A DNA stretch of 64,000 nt, from assembly GCA_002724925.1 (NCBI GenBank), contig PBQA01000013.1:186001-250000 (forward strand), given 5' to 3'. The position numbers and the translations under genes were made by a program. Positions 42,124 through 53,697 of the stretch are shown piece after piece. The notes below the pieces were generated by a model. That model was not told the origin of the DNA. It ran no database searches and worked only from the letters and a program-made list of their open reading frames with translations. How positions within the stretch are numbered: the first letter of the stretch is position 1; each line of letters begins with the position of its first letter. The stretch is from Oceanospirillaceae bacterium (lineage in GTDB: Bacteria; Pseudomonadota; Gammaproteobacteria; Pseudomonadales; Oceanobacteraceae).

Positions 42124-42396
42124 GTGAGCCAACCTGAAGCCCCTAAAATTGAGTTTCCCTGTGAGAACTATCCGATCAAAGTGGTCGGCGAGGCAATGGA
42201 GAACTACGAAGAGGTGATCGTCGAAATCGTTCGCGTTCACGCGGAAGACTGCGACATGGAGCGAATCCGTATCCAGGAGAGCTCTAATGGACGTTTCCGG
42301 TCGGTGACTCTCTATATCACAGCAACTGGTAAGGATCAGTTGGTGAATATCCATAAAGACCTGATGGCACACGCTAACGTTCGTATGGTGATCTGA
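42124..42396 (+). CDS. ybeD: YbeD (DUF493) family protein
   Basis: A 90-residue alpha/beta protein. [20 protein letters not shown] and [20 protein letters not shown] are the DUF493 markers; the fold resembles ACT-like regulatory domains. Conserved next to lipB, suggesting a role around lipoate metabolism, unproven. GTG start; the stop overlaps the lipB ATG by one base. Confidence 0.9.
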   Translation: MSQPEAPKIEFPCENYPIKVVGEAMENYEEVIVEIVRVHAEDCDMERIRIQESSNGRFRSVTLYITATGKDQLVNIHKDLMAHANVRMVI

Positions 42397-43034
42397 TGCA
42401 GATCCGCATGCTGGGGTTGGCGGATTATCAGACGGTCTACGACGACATGACGGCCTTCACCGAAGGGCGCAATGACAACACTGCTGATGAACTCTGGTAC
42501 TTGCAGCACCCGCCTGTATTTACTCAAGGGCAGGCGGGTAAAGCCGAGCATGTGCTGTTTCCTGGGGATATTCCAGTGGTTCAGACAGACCGTGGCGGTC
42601 AGGTGACTTATCATGGCCCGGGTCAGCTTGTTGTATATCTGATGATCGATATCGCTCGCCGCGGTTGGGGGCCTCGACAGTTAGTCAGTGCCATTGAACA
42701 GGCCATTGTTGATACCCTCGCAGAATGGAAAATTGAGGCCGCGCCGCGCAGTGATGCTCCCGGTGTTTATACCGGTGAACGCAAGATAGCCTCGCTCGGC
42801 CTGCGAATACGCCATGGGCGCTCATTCCATGGGTTGGCGTTAAACATTGATATGGATCTTGAACCTTTCCGCCGTATAAACCCGTGTGGGTATGCGGGAA
42901 TGGAGATGACACAGATGGTTGCTGAAACTGACAACGCGGTGAGTTTCGATGCAGTGGCTGATCGTCTCGACTATCATTTACAGCGTCTGCTAGCTAACGA
43001 TGGCGCAGGCACTGACAATACGACTCCGGAGTAA
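42396..43034 (+). CDS. lipB: Octanoyltransferase
   Basis: A 212-residue Lip[18 protein letters not shown] is the family signature, [12 protein letters not shown] carries the catalytic Lys and [13 protein letters not shown] the acyl-carrying Cys. It moves octanoate from ACP to the lipoyl domains of 2-oxoacid dehydrogenases and GcvH. Followed by lipA with a three-base gap. Confidence 0.95.
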   Translation: MQIRMLGLADYQTVYDDMTAFTEGRNDNTADELWYLQHPPVFTQGQAGKAEHVLFPGDIPVVQTDRGGQVTYHGPGQLVVYLMIDIARRGWGPRQLVSAIEQAIVDTLAEWKIEAAPRSDAPGVYTGERKIASLGLRIRHGRSFHGLALNIDMDLEPFRRINPCGYAGMEMTQMVAETDNAVSFDAVADRLDYHLQRLLANDGAGTDNTTPE

Positions 43035-43037
43035 TTG

Positions 43038-44009
43038 ATGTCAGAACGACGCAAAGTAGTGCAGGGCGAAAAACTGCGCGGTGCGGATAAAGTTGCCCGT
43101 ATCCCGATTAAAGTCATTCCGACCGAAGAAATACCGCGTAAGCCCGACTGGATTCGCGTACGCATTCCCGCAACACCCAAGATCAACGAAATTAAACAGA
43201 AGTTGCGCAAGCATAAGCTGCATACCGTTTGTGAAGAAGCCAGCTGCCCTAACCTGGGCGAGTGCTTTGGCGGTGGCACGGCAACCTTTATGATCATGGG
43301 GGATATCTGTACTCGTCGTTGCCCATTCTGTGACGTTGGTCATGGCCGCCCTAATCCGCTGGATACAGAAGAGCCGGTCAACCTTGCAACTGCCATTGCT
43401 GATATGGGCCTGAAGTATGTGGTCATTACCTCTGTTGACCGTGATGACTTGCGTGATGGCGGTGCTCAGCACTTTGCCGACTGTATTCGCCTGACGCGTG
43501 AGCACAGTCCGGGCATTCAGCTGGAGGTTCTGGTGCCTGACTTCCGTGGTCGTATGGAGATCGCCCTCGATATTCTGACGCAAACTCAGCCTGATGTGTT
43601 TAACCACAATCTCGAGACGGTACCGCGTCTGTACAAGGAGTGCCGCCCAGGCTCTGACTACGAATGGTCTCTGACCTTGCTGAAAGAATACAAAGCACGC
43701 AACCCTGAAATTATTACCAAGTCGGGCCTGATGCTCGGGCTGGGCGAGACTAACGAGGAAGTGGTTGATGTCATGCGTGATATGCGTGCGCACAATATTG
43801 ACCACATCACTCTGGGCCAGTATCTGCAGCCAAGTCGTGATCATTCACCGGTTAAGCGATTTGTGACCCCAGAAGAGTTTAAAGAGTTGGGCGATATCGC
43901 CAAAGAGATGGGCTTTATCCGAGTGACCAGTGGGCCGCTTGTGCGCTCGTCTTACCACGCTGATCAGCAGGCCGAAGGCATTGATGTCAGCGGCGTGCCC
44001 GTCGGTTAA
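43038..44009 (+). CDS. lipA: Lipoyl synthase
   Basis: A 323-residue radical SAM enzyme with two 4Fe-4S clusters: the auxiliary cluster motif [12 protein letters not shown] and the SAM cluster [13 protein letters not shown]. It inserts two sulfurs into the octanoyl chain. ATG at 43038 preferred to a TTG three bases earlier. The C-terminal RSSYHADQQ is the usual end. Confidence 0.95.
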   Translation: MSERRKVVQGEKLRGADKVARIPIKVIPTEEIPRKPDWIRVRIPATPKINEIKQKLRKHKLHTVCEEASCPNLGECFGGGTATFMIMGDICTRRCPFCDVGHGRPNPLDTEEPVNLATAIADMGLKYVVITSVDRDDLRDGGAQHFADCIRLTREHSPGIQLEVLVPDFRGRMEIALDILTQTQPDVFNHNLETVPRLYKECRPGSDYEWSLTLLKEYKARNPEIITKSGLMLGLGETNEEVVDVMRDMRAHNIDHITLGQYLQPSRDHSPVKRFVTPEEFKELGDIAKEMGFIRVTSGPLVRSSYHADQQAEGIDVSGVPVG

Positions 44010-44039
44010 GCGGTTGTTGTAAAGCGTTGTCGTAAAGGG

Positions 44040-44063
44040 GAGGGGCATGCCTGCCCCTTCTTC
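44040..44063 (+). terminator. Hairpin between convergent lipA and the DUF465 gene
   Basis: GGGGCA and TGCCCC form a compact GC-rich stem followed by TTCTTC. Position between convergent stops suggests a shared terminator, though the T-run is interrupted. Confidence 0.5.
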
Positions 44064-44072
44064 AACTCGTGC

Positions 44073-44312
44073 TCAGGCCTGCTTGAGCATGGCGTAGAGG
44101 TCGTCTTTCAGGTGTACGCGCTTAAGTCGTAAAGCGTCGAGGGTGTCATCCGACGCGGGTGTGGTGTCCTCTTCGATTTTCCGTACTTCTTTATCCAGCT
44201 CGTGATATTCATCGAACAGTCGGGCGAAGTGCCGATCGTTCATTTTCAACTCGTGGATCTGCTCAGCCATGTCTGGGAAGTCGTGGTGTAAATCATGGTG
44301 TTCGACGTTCAT
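44073..44312 (-). CDS. DUF465 (YdcH-like) family protein
   Basis: A 79-residue charged helical protein with the DUF465 core: FARLFDEYHELDKEVRKIEE and LRLKRVHLKDDLYAMLKQA. His-rich N-terminus (EHHDLHHDF). Function unknown; forms a short antiparallel coiled coil in relatives. A GGAGGA motif precedes the ATG. Convergent with lipA. Confidence 0.85.
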   Translation of the reverse strand: MNVEHHDLHHDFPDMAEQIHELKMNDRHFARLFDEYHELDKEVRKIEEDTTPASDDTLDALRLKRVHLKDDLYAMLKQA

Positions 44313-44497
44313 AGTGTTCCTCCTGTTCGGACAATTTCAGATTACCTTTGCTGCCCGTATCGACATTGACCTGGATCAGGGTAGTGAGTTCCTGTGATGC
44401 ACTATTCCTTACATTTTATCTGGACGAATTTCAGGTTGTGGTCTTTATTTATAGGTAACTCAATTAGTAAGTGGTTTATTCAGCCACGAGGAAGAAA

Positions 44498-45631
44498 ATG
44501 CCAGGTAAGGTTGTTGTTCTGGATAATGAAGCACATTCGATATCCTTGTTAGGTCATATCCTCAGTCACCTTGATGTTGCCGGCTTCAGTACGGTTGAAG
44601 ATTACCTCGCCTCTGCTGATAAAGATTCGGATTGTATTGTTCTCGACGGTTCGGGAATGAACAGCAGTGACGATGAACTGTTCCGGCTGCTTCGGGAGCA
44701 CCCTGATACCACTGGCATTCCGGTGATCTATGTCGGCGATAATCTCAGCATAGATACCCGTTTGGCTATTTATGAGGCAGGCGTCGACGATTATGTGAGT
44801 AAGCCGTTTGATGTTGCTGATCTTCAGGCCAAGGTATCACGGGCGCTGCACCAGCGACGTTATGAGCGAGAGCTCCTGGACAATGCAGAGAATGCTAAGC
44901 AAGCCGCCTTTGAGGCCATGACGCACTCTGCAGAGCAGGGCGAGATCGTGCGCTTCATGGAACAGATTTCCATGTGTCAGAAACTCGATGAGCTGGCACA
45001 GGCGCTGCTGAATCTTCTGTCCCGGTTTGGTCTGAATGCTGTTTTCTCGTGTTGGCTCGAAGGCGATGAATGGCCTCATTACTACTCGCATTCGGGGGTG
45101 GCATCGCCGCTCGAACAGGATCTGATGCAGTCAGGTCATGGTGGTGGTCGCATTATGGAGTTTGGCCGCCGTATGCTGGTTAACTACCCACGGACTGCAC
45201 TTCTTATCAAAAATGTACCTTACGAAGAGGAAGCCCGTTTCGGTCGTATCAAGGATCATCTGGCTGTCGTATTGAGTGCCGCGGATGCCCGGGTAAGTAG
45301 CCTCAATATGGAAGAGCGGTTGCGTCAGAAAGATCGTCTTCTGGATGTTGTCTCTGATGTGAAACAGGCATTACTGGACGTGCAGAAACGACAGGATGAA
45401 ATGAAAGTGCGTGCGGCCAACGAGCGTGATGATGTCAAGCTGGAGTTGAGGGAGGAGCTCCTGACGCTGGGTCTGCATGAAGAGCAGGAGGAGCGGATGT
45501 TAAGTCTCGTTATGGATTTCCTGAAGAGCCTCGAAGGGCTGTATAACGAAGCAATGGACTGGCAGAAAGATCTTGAGCCTGTCATGGATGCTGTCGAATA
45601 TGTTGTCAGTGGCGGTGAGTCGTCGGCCTGA
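44498..45631 (+). CDS. Response regulator with long coiled-coil output region
   Basis: A 377-residue protein. Residues 1-120 form a receiver: VVVLDNEAHS supplies an acidic pocket, IVLDGSGM the probable phospho-Asp, and YVSKPFDV the conserved Lys. The pocket has only one acidic residue after D rather than the usual pair, so phosphorylation is likely but not certain. The remaining 250 residues are helical with a coiled coil around 275-335 (KQALLDVQKRQDEMKVRAAN) and no recognisable DNA-binding or enzymatic domain. No kinase gene is adjacent. ATG 44498 has GAGGAAG upstream. Confidence 0.75.
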   Translation: MPGKVVVLDNEAHSISLLGHILSHLDVAGFSTVEDYLASADKDSDCIVLDGSGMNSSDDELFRLLREHPDTTGIPVIYVGDNLSIDTRLAIYEAGVDDYVSKPFDVADLQAKVSRALHQRRYERELLDNAENAKQAAFEAMTHSAEQGEIVRFMEQISMCQKLDELAQALLNLLSRFGLNAVFSCWLEGDEWPHYYSHSGVASPLEQDLMQSGHGGGRIMEFGRRMLVNYPRTALLIKNVPYEEEARFGRIKDHLAVVLSAADARVSSLNMEERLRQKDRLLDVVSDVKQALLDVQKRQDEMKVRAANERDDVKLELREELLTLGLHEEQEERMLSLVMDFLKSLEGLYNEAMDWQKDLEPVMDAVEYVVSGGESSA

Positions 45632-45654
45632 CGCTCACCTGATTCTCTGCGGGT

Positions 45655-46089
45655 TCAGCTGGCTTTGACCAGCGCTTGATGTACCCACTGTTTCAATTGC
45701 TGGGCGGGCAATGCCCCGGCCATCTGATCTACAATCTTTCCGTTTTTGAATACCATCAGAGTGGGAATGCTACGTATAGCAAACTGAGCCGCTGTCTGTT
45801 GTGCGTGTTCGGTATTCACTTTCGCAAAGCGCGCCTGATAAGGCATTGCCGCAGCAACCTCTTTAAATATCGGTGCCATCATCTGACACGGACCACACCA
45901 GCTGGCCCAGAAGTCGACGACGACGGGCAAGTCATTCTTTGTGATGAAACGCTGGAAATCAGCGTCGCTGAGATCACTGACTGACCCTGTAAACAGTGGG
46001 CTTTTACATTTTCCGCACTGTCCGGGTTGATTCATTTTGTCGTCGGGGATGCGGTTGATGGCTCCGCAATCCGGGCAGGTAATATGCAT
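45655..46089 (-). CDS. trxC: Thioredoxin 2
   Basis: A 144-residue thioredoxin with an N-terminal zinc finger (CPDCGAIN and CGKCKSP) and active site [11 protein letters not shown]. This architecture defines TrxC, a cytoplasmic disulfide reductase often induced by oxidative stress. Expected partner is thioredoxin reductase, not in the window. Downstream on the same strand lies dsbD, but in the upstream-to-downstream sense dsbD comes first. Confidence 0.95.
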   Translation of the reverse strand: MHITCPDCGAINRIPDDKMNQPGQCGKCKSPLFTGSVSDLSDADFQRFITKNDLPVVVDFWASWCGPCQMMAPIFKEVAAAMPYQARFAKVNTEHAQQTAAQFAIRSIPTLMVFKNGKIVDQMAGALPAQQLKQWVHQALVKAS

Positions 46090-46136
46090 AGCTGTCTCCT
46101 GTAGTTGCTACCTATATGAGGCGACAGTTATGTATT

Positions 46137-47891
46137 TCAAGGGGCGGGTGAAATATTGAGTGCTTCCTGCAGAAACTCATCTTTCTCGCGCTCACCGATA
46201 ATACGACCACTGGCGTTTTCTGCACCGGGCTGAAAGAACAGCACCGTAGGCGGCCCAAAAACAGCCTGAGCCTTCATAAACGCCTGATGCGCGTCAGTAT
46301 TGTCGGTGACATCCAACTGAACCCATTGAACATGGCTTAATCGCTCCTGAGCCTCGTCGGTGGCGAATATCTCTTTATCCATGATTTTGCATGAGATACA
46401 CCAGTCGGCGTAGAGGTCGACCATGACCGCTGTGTTTGCGTCTGCAATCAGACTTTTTACTTCTGCTACTGACTCTGTCTGATAAAACGGGCTGACATGG
46501 ATCTTTTCTGCGTGGCCGAGCGGATTCAATGGATCAGAGCGGCCGCTGACGGCGCCTGCAAGTGCAATAATGCCGTAAGCAAATACACCAACCGCGACCG
46601 GCTTAATTAAGCGCTGTGGCCCTTCGCTGGCGGTATTCAGGGCGCCTGCGGAAACACCTGCACCCACGGCCAGTGCGCCCCACAAGCCAAGTACAATGTT
46701 GCCCGGTAATAACCGGCTTACCAGCCAGATAGCCACACCAATCAGCATGATGCCGAACAGATACTTAATGCGCTCCATCCACATACCCGCTTTCGGTAAA
46801 ACGCTGGCGCCTGTCGTGCCCAATACAATTAATGGCGTTCCCATACCAAAACCGAGCGCCAGCAGGGCAAGTGCTCCGCTTGTGGCGTCACCTGTGGTAC
46901 TCAGATAGGCGAGAGCGCCGGCCAGTGGCGCGGATACACACGGAGAGACAACCAGGGCCGAAAGAACGCCGATAATGAAGACGCTGCCGGCCTGTCCTCC
47001 GTTTTGCTTCTGACTGGCTGCATTCAGGCGGTTACGCAGGCCGGACGGTAGCTGAAGTTCGTAAACACCGAACATAGACAGTGACAGCACGACAAAAAAG
47101 ATGGCGAAACCGATCAGAACTGGGGCGCTTTGCATCATGGCCTGCACGTTAGCGCCAGCACCGAGCAGGCCAACGGTCAGCCCCGCTGCGGCGTAAGTGA
47201 TGGCCATGCCGGTGACGTATAAAAAAGAAAGCCAGAAGCCACGGCCTGCGCTGGTTTTACCACCGCCCAGAACAACACTCGTGAGGATGGGGACCATAGG
47301 TAACACGCAGGGCGTGAACGTCAGGCCCAGGCCCAACAGAAAGAAAATCCCGATGACTGCAGGGAGTGACCGCCCAGAGAAAAACGAGTCATTGCCGTCG
47401 TCTGAAGAGGCTGATGCTTCGCTAGGCGCGTTGCTTTGGCCAGCTTGAATGGATTGTGAAGTCGATGCTGGAACGACAGTAACCTCGAGTGTCTGAGGTG
47501 GGTAGCATAGTCCGGCGTCTGCGCACCCCTGATAGTGGAGAGTCGCTGCTCCCGGGGAAAGCTGGGTGGTGTCGAAAGACACTTCGAGTTGCCCGTAATA
47601 GGCAATAATGTCACCAAAAGCTTCGTCGTATTTCTCTTTGCCGTCTTTAGACCAACTGACCGGGTCCAGTCGCTCGGAGCCTCGGGTCAGATAGATACGA
47701 TGCTCATAGAGGTAATAGCCGTCGGCGCTATCCCAGCGTGCTGTGACCTGTCCTTGACTGGAATATGCTTCGAGAGGAAATGCCTGCTCAACAGGCAGGA
47801 AGTCATCCGATCCGCCAAGCCCATCCAGCAGACCGGAATGCGCCGGGATGCTGGTAATAAACAACAGTAGCCAAAGTCCCGCGCGCATCAT
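46137..47891 (-). CDS. dsbD: Thiol:disulfide interchange protein DsbD
   Basis: A 584-residue transmembrane reductase. After a signal peptide (ends IPAHS) comes the periplasmic alpha domain with Cys pair (GCADAGLCYPPQ), eight membrane spans with the two buried cysteines (FTPCVLPMVP and VSPCVSAPLAG), and a C-terminal thioredoxin-like domain with ADWCISCKIM. It passes electrons from cytoplasmic thioredoxin to periplasmic proteins. The ATG at 47891 is used; an upstream start would overlap ispB. Sixteen bases separate it from the ispB stop. Confidence 0.94.
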   Translation of the reverse strand: MMRAGLWLLLFITSIPAHSGLLDGLGGSDDFLPVEQAFPLEAYSSQGQVTARWDSADGYYLYEHRIYLTRGSERLDPVSWSKDGKEKYDEAFGDIIAYYGQLEVSFDTTQLSPGAATLHYQGCADAGLCYPPQTLEVTVVPASTSQSIQAGQSNAPSEASASSDDGNDSFFSGRSLPAVIGIFFLLGLGLTFTPCVLPMVPILTSVVLGGGKTSAGRGFWLSFLYVTGMAITYAAAGLTVGLLGAGANVQAMMQSAPVLIGFAIFFVVLSLSMFGVYELQLPSGLRNRLNAASQKQNGGQAGSVFIIGVLSALVVSPCVSAPLAGALAYLSTTGDATSGALALLALGFGMGTPLIVLGTTGASVLPKAGMWMERIKYLFGIMLIGVAIWLVSRLLPGNIVLGLWGALAVGAGVSAGALNTASEGPQRLIKPVAVGVFAYGIIALAGAVSGRSDPLNPLGHAEKIHVSPFYQTESVAEVKSLIADANTAVMVDLYADWCISCKIMDKEIFATDEAQERLSHVQWVQLDVTDNTDAHQAFMKAQAVFGPPTVLFFQPGAENASGRIIGEREKDEFLQEALNISPAP

Positions 47892-47907
47892 GTGATCTGT
47901 TACTCCG

Positions 47908-48876
47908 TCAGGTGGTTCGTTCGACCGCGATGGCTGCCAGTGCCGCGAGGGCATCGCGGGCAACGGAAGCTGGTAAATTTTCCAGGTGTTTCTGGGCCCG
48001 GTCGCGACATGCATTGGCTTGCTGGCGCGTATAGTTGAGAGATCCGCAGCTCTTCACGACGCGCAGGACGTCATTCATATCATCCAGGCCACCTTTACGG
48101 ATGGCGTTACGGATAAGCTGTCGGTCTTCTTCGTTCGCATGTGCCATGGCATGGATCAGAGGCAGGGTGGCTTTACCTTCGGCGAGGTCATCACCCACGT
48201 TTTTGCCCATCTCTTCGGCATCGCCTTCGTAGTCGAGTATATCATCGACCAGCTGGAAAGCCATGCCCAGCTCTTTGCCGTACTCTTTAAGCGCATTGCG
48301 ATCTTCGTCACTTAATTCGAGCAATGCCGCAGCAGAATGCGTCGAGGCTTCAAACAGCATGGCGGTTTTGCCATGAATAACTTCCATGTACTGGGCTTCA
48401 GTCGTATCCGGGTTCTTGACGTTGGTCAGCTGCATGACTTCGCCCTCGGCGATCACGCAGGTGGCGTTGGATAGGATCTCCATTACAGGCATAGAGCGCA
48501 GCTCGACCATCATTTCGAAAGCGCGGCTATAAAGGAAATCACCGACCAGAACGCTGGGAGCGTTGCCCCAGCGGGCATTGGCGGTTGGGTTTCCGCGGCG
48601 CATGTCGGAGGTGTCAACGACGTCATCATGAAGCAAGGTCGCGGTGTGTAGAAATTCAATGACCGTTGCGAGCTTGACCGCATCAGCGTCTGCGCGTTCG
48701 AACGCCTTGGCCGTCAATAATACGAGAAGAGGGCGGATACGCTTACCACCGCTGCTGACGATATATTCGGCGATTTTTTCAACCAGCGGAACTCGGCTTT
48801 CGAGCTGCTCGTGGATCAGCTTGTCGACGGCCTGAAACTCTTCGTTAACCGTGGCAAGTACGTCTTTAATATGCAT
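47908..48876 (-). CDS. ispB: Octaprenyl diphosphate synthase
   Basis: A 322-residue trans-polyprenyl synthase. The two aspartate-rich motifs are LLHDDVVDTSDMRRG and FQLVDDILDYEGD, plus GGKRIRPLL near the start. It builds the isoprenoid tail of ubiquinone. ATG at 48876 (MHIKDVLATV) matches homologues; a longer frame to 48966 runs into the promoter region shared with divergent rplU. Confidence 0.95.
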   Translation of the reverse strand: MHIKDVLATVNEEFQAVDKLIHEQLESRVPLVEKIAEYIVSSGGKRIRPLLVLLTAKAFERADADAVKLATVIEFLHTATLLHDDVVDTSDMRRGNPTANARWGNAPSVLVGDFLYSRAFEMMVELRSMPVMEILSNATCVIAEGEVMQLTNVKNPDTTEAQYMEVIHGKTAMLFEASTHSAAALLELSDEDRNALKEYGKELGMAFQLVDDILDYEGDAEEMGKNVGDDLAEGKATLPLIHAMAHANEEDRQLIRNAIRKGGLDDMNDVLRVVKSCGSLNYTRQQANACRDRAQKHLENLPASVARDALAALAAIAVERTT

Positions 48877-48956
48877 GAATTTGGGTGCCTGCTTTATAAT
48901 GCAACGAATGCTAGGGAGGCCGACCCGCCCTGTCAAGAAAAAGGCCTGTTCCATAC

Positions 48957-48985
48957 TTGCGGCCAAAACAGGAGTACGGTATAGT
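48957..48985 (+). promoter_or_regulatory. Sigma-70 promoter of rplU-rpmA
   Basis: TTGCGG, 17 bases, TATAGT. It reads towards rplU, leaving a leader of about 170 bases, which is long and might hold regulatory structure. It is divergent from ispB. Confidence 0.65.
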
Positions 48986-49164
48986 CTCGCGCCCCGAAAT
49001 TACGCTCCCTGCCATATGGACGCCAGAGTGCTGCCAATAGAAGCAGGCTTAAGTAGCGAGAGGGAAAGGCAGTGTGGAAGACCGGCGTCAAGACGTCAGT
49101 CGCGGCGATAAAAGCTGCCCACTGAAAAGTCATGCACACTAAGTGCTAGCGGAGAATTACAGTT

Positions 49165-49476
49165 ATGTACGCTGTAGTAGTAACTGGCGGTAAGCAATAC
49201 CGTGTCGAAGAAGGTCAGACTCTGAAAGTTGAAAAACTGGAAGTAGCAACTGGCGAAAACGTTGAACTGGAAAAAGTTCTGCTGATTGGTAACGGCGACG
49301 ATGTTAAAATCGGCGCTCCAGTGGTTGAAGGCGCTAAAGTAACAGCTGAAGTTGTTAATCACGGTCGTCACAAGAAAGTGAAGATCATGAAGTTCAAGCG
49401 TCGTAAGCACCACATGAAGCAGATGGGCCACCGTCAGTGGTTCACTGAATTGAAAATCACCAGCATCGCTGGCTAA
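49165..49476 (+). CDS. rplU: 50S ribosomal protein L21
   Basis: A 103-residue L21. [20 protein letters not shown] opens as in all L21, and the [20 protein letters not shown] stretch binds 23S rRNA. Strong GGAG upstream. In operon with rpmA 79 bases downstream. Confidence 0.97.
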   Translation: MYAVVVTGGKQYRVEEGQTLKVEKLEVATGENVELEKVLLIGNGDDVKIGAPVVEGAKVTAEVVNHGRHKKVKIMKFKRRKHHMKQMGHRQWFTELKITSIAG

Positions 49477-49555
49477 ACACTAATTTCAGAGGTCCGTGCG
49501 GTTAACGCCGCCGCATCCGCAGTGTTGCAGTGACCTCGCAGCTAGGAGTAAAGCA

Positions 49556-49816
49556 ATGGCTCACAAAAAAGCTGGTGGTTCTACCAAGAACGGTCGCGAT
49601 TCCGAAAGTAAACGCCTTGGCGTAAAACTGTTTGGCGGTCAGGCTGCTAAAGCTGGCGCGATCATCGTTCGTCAGCGTGGCACTCGTTTCCACGCTGGTG
49701 AAAACGTTAAGATCGGTCGTGACCACACTCTCTTCGCTACTGCTGAAGGCGCAGTGAAGTTTGAGGTTAAAGGTAAGAACAACCGTAAGACCGTAAGCAT
49801 CGTTCCAGCGGCTTAA
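49556..49816 (+). CDS. rpmA: 50S ribosomal protein L27
   Basis: An 86-residue L27, starting [20 protein letters not shown], the flexible N-terminal arm that reaches the peptidyl-transferase centre; [19 protein letters not shown] follows. The true start at 49556 has TAGGAG upstream. Confidence 0.97.
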   Translation: MAHKKAGGSTKNGRDSESKRLGVKLFGGQAAKAGAIIVRQRGTRFHAGENVKIGRDHTLFATAEGAVKFEVKGKNNRKTVSIVPAA

Positions 49817-49836
49817 TTGCACCGGAATATGCTGAT

Positions 49837-51101
<1,265 letters not shown>

Positions 51102-51153
51102 ATTAAGACAAACGATTAAACCCTAACCTCCAATCCGTGCCGGACAGTAACGC

Positions 51154-52293
51154 ATGACAACAGAGCAGTGGCAGGCTTCGCGTAATAATCTGAAAACAGC
51201 AAAGCGCTGGGTGATTAAAATCGGCAGTGCCTTACTGACTAATGATGGCACTGGCCTCAATCGCGAAGGCATGCAAAGCTGGGTGGATCAGATTGCCGGT
51301 TTGTTACAGGCCGGGCATGAGGTCGTTCTGGTTTCCTCTGGTTCGGTTGCTGAAGGTATGACCCGTCTTGGCTGGAAGACCCGCCCGGATGAAGTGCATA
51401 AGTTACAGGCGGCTGCCGCCGTTGGTCAGATGGGGTTGGTTCAGGCCTACGAAACCTCTTTCTCAAAGCACGGTCGCCACACTGCGCAGGTGCTACTGAC
51501 GCACGATGACCTCAGTGACCGTAAGCGTTACCTGAATGCCCGCACGACACTGCGTACTCTTCTGGATATGGGTGTCGTTCCTATCATCAATGAAAACGAC
51601 ACCGTGGTGACCGATGAAATCTGCTTCGGTGATAACGATACCTTGGGTGCGTTGGCGGCCAATCTGGTTGAAGCTGACCTGCTTGTTATTCTCACGGATC
51701 AGGATGGCCTGTACACGGCAGACCCGCGGTCTAATCCAGATGCAACGCTGATCTTTGAGGGTATGGCCACTGACCCGCAATACGCCGCGATGGCGGGAGG
51801 CGGCGGTGCGCTCGGTCGCGGTGGTATGGTGACGAAAGTGCGTGCGGCGACCCTGGCTGCGCGTTCGGGTGCCGATACTCTTATTGTTGGTGGCCGCATA
51901 GATAATGTTATTTCCCGCCTTCATCAGGGCGAGCTGGTCGGCACTCTGCTGAAAGCCGGGCAAGCGCCCGTAGCTGCGCGTAAGCAGTGGATTGCCGGAC
52001 ATCTGAAAACGTCAGGTGTTTTGACTCTGGATGATGGTGCTGTAAAGGCATTGCGTACCGGTGGTCGTAGCCTGTTGCCTATTGGTGTCAGCAAAGCCAC
52101 GGGTCGGTTTGAACGTGGCGAAGTGGTGGAGTGCCGTGACGAGCGTGGGCAGTTGATTGCCAAAGGCCTGGTGAATTACAGTCTCAGCGAAGCGCAGAAG
52201 ATTTTAAAAACACCGACGTCCGGGCTTGAGCAGGCGCTGGGCACGGTGACGGAACCCGAGATGATTCACCGGGATAATCTGGTTGTTCTCTAA
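51154..52293 (+). CDS. proB: Glutamate 5-kinase with PUA domain
   Basis: A 379-residue enzyme: amino acid kinase domain ([39 protein letters not shown]) followed by a PUA domain from about residue 285. First step of proline synthesis, feeding ProA (encoded 18 kb away at 32431). Follows obgE by 52 bases, an arrangement typical of this bacterial group. Confidence 0.95.
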   Translation: MTTEQWQASRNNLKTAKRWVIKIGSALLTNDGTGLNREGMQSWVDQIAGLLQAGHEVVLVSSGSVAEGMTRLGWKTRPDEVHKLQAAAAVGQMGLVQAYETSFSKHGRHTAQVLLTHDDLSDRKRYLNARTTLRTLLDMGVVPIINENDTVVTDEICFGDNDTLGALAANLVEADLLVILTDQDGLYTADPRSNPDATLIFEGMATDPQYAAMAGGGGALGRGGMVTKVRAATLAARSGADTLIVGGRIDNVISRLHQGELVGTLLKAGQAPVAARKQWIAGHLKTSGVLTLDDGAVKALRTGGRSLLPIGVSKATGRFERGEVVECRDERGQLIAKGLVNYSLSEAQKILKTPTSGLEQALGTVTEPEMIHRDNLVVL

Positions 52294-52306
52294 CCAGGGT
52301 GTGTGA

Positions 52307-53182
<876 letters not shown>

Positions 53183-53228
53183 TACTGACTCAGACTCTGG
53201 CTCTGGCTCGCATTGAGCTTAAGGGAAA

Positions 53229-53270
53229 GGGGCTGTAGCTGTTGACAGCCCCTGCTTATATCCGGATAAT
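53229..53270 (+). promoter_or_regulatory. rpsT promoter overlapping the kdsA terminator hairpin
   Basis: TTGACA (53242-53247), 17 bases, GATAAT (53265-53270) is a near-perfect sigma-70 promoter for rpsT. Its -35 lies inside the stem GGGGCTGT/ACAGCCCC (53229-53252), which may end kdsA transcription. Confidence 0.8.
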
Positions 53271-53348
53271 TCCGGCCCTCTCTGGGTACCTACACACAAG
53301 TACGTAGATTCCCGACTAAAGTTAATAACCGAATTTGAGGAGCCGACT

Positions 53349-53615
53349 GTGGCAAATTCCGCTGGTTCTCGTAAACGCGCCCGTCAGGCTATCAAGCGTC
53401 GTGCCCGTACTATGGCACTGCGTTCTATGGTGCGCACTTATGTTAAGAAAGTTAATGCCGCCATCGAAACTGCTGACTACGAGCAGGCTCAGGCTGCGTT
53501 TACTCAAACCAAACCTTACATCGACAAGTCTGTGACTAAAGGCATCATGCACAAGAACGCTGCTGCCCGCATCAAGAGCCGTCTGAACACTAAGGTTGTC
53601 GCTCTGAAAGGTTAA
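53349..53615 (+). CDS. rpsT: 30S ribosomal protein S20
   Basis: An 88-residue basic helical protein; ANSAGSRKRARQAIKRRART and IMHKNAAARIKSRLNTKV are the S20 marks. GTG start with GAGGAG upstream; the rare start codon is common for S20 and fits its autoregulation at translation in E. coli. A strong terminator follows. Confidence 0.96.
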   Translation: MANSAGSRKRARQAIKRRARTMALRSMVRTYVKKVNAAIETADYEQAQAAFTQTKPYIDKSVTKGIMHKNAAARIKSRLNTKVVALKG

Positions 53616-53634
53616 TACCTGCTTCAGATCGAAG

Positions 53635-53662
53635 AAAAAACCCGCCAATGGCGGGTTTTTTT
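53635..53662 (+). terminator. Rho-independent terminator after rpsT
   Basis: AAAAAACCCGCCAATGGCGG followed by GTTTTTTT: stem CCCGCC/GGCGGG with a two-base loop and a long T-run. The A-run on the other side makes it look bidirectional. Confidence 0.92.
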
Positions 53663-53697
53663 GTGTATAAATACCGCATATCCGCACGGAAACGCTT

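Noticed and set aside
47892-48014. N-terminal extension of DsbD
   Set aside because: It would overlap ispB by over 100 bases and precede a clean signal peptide.
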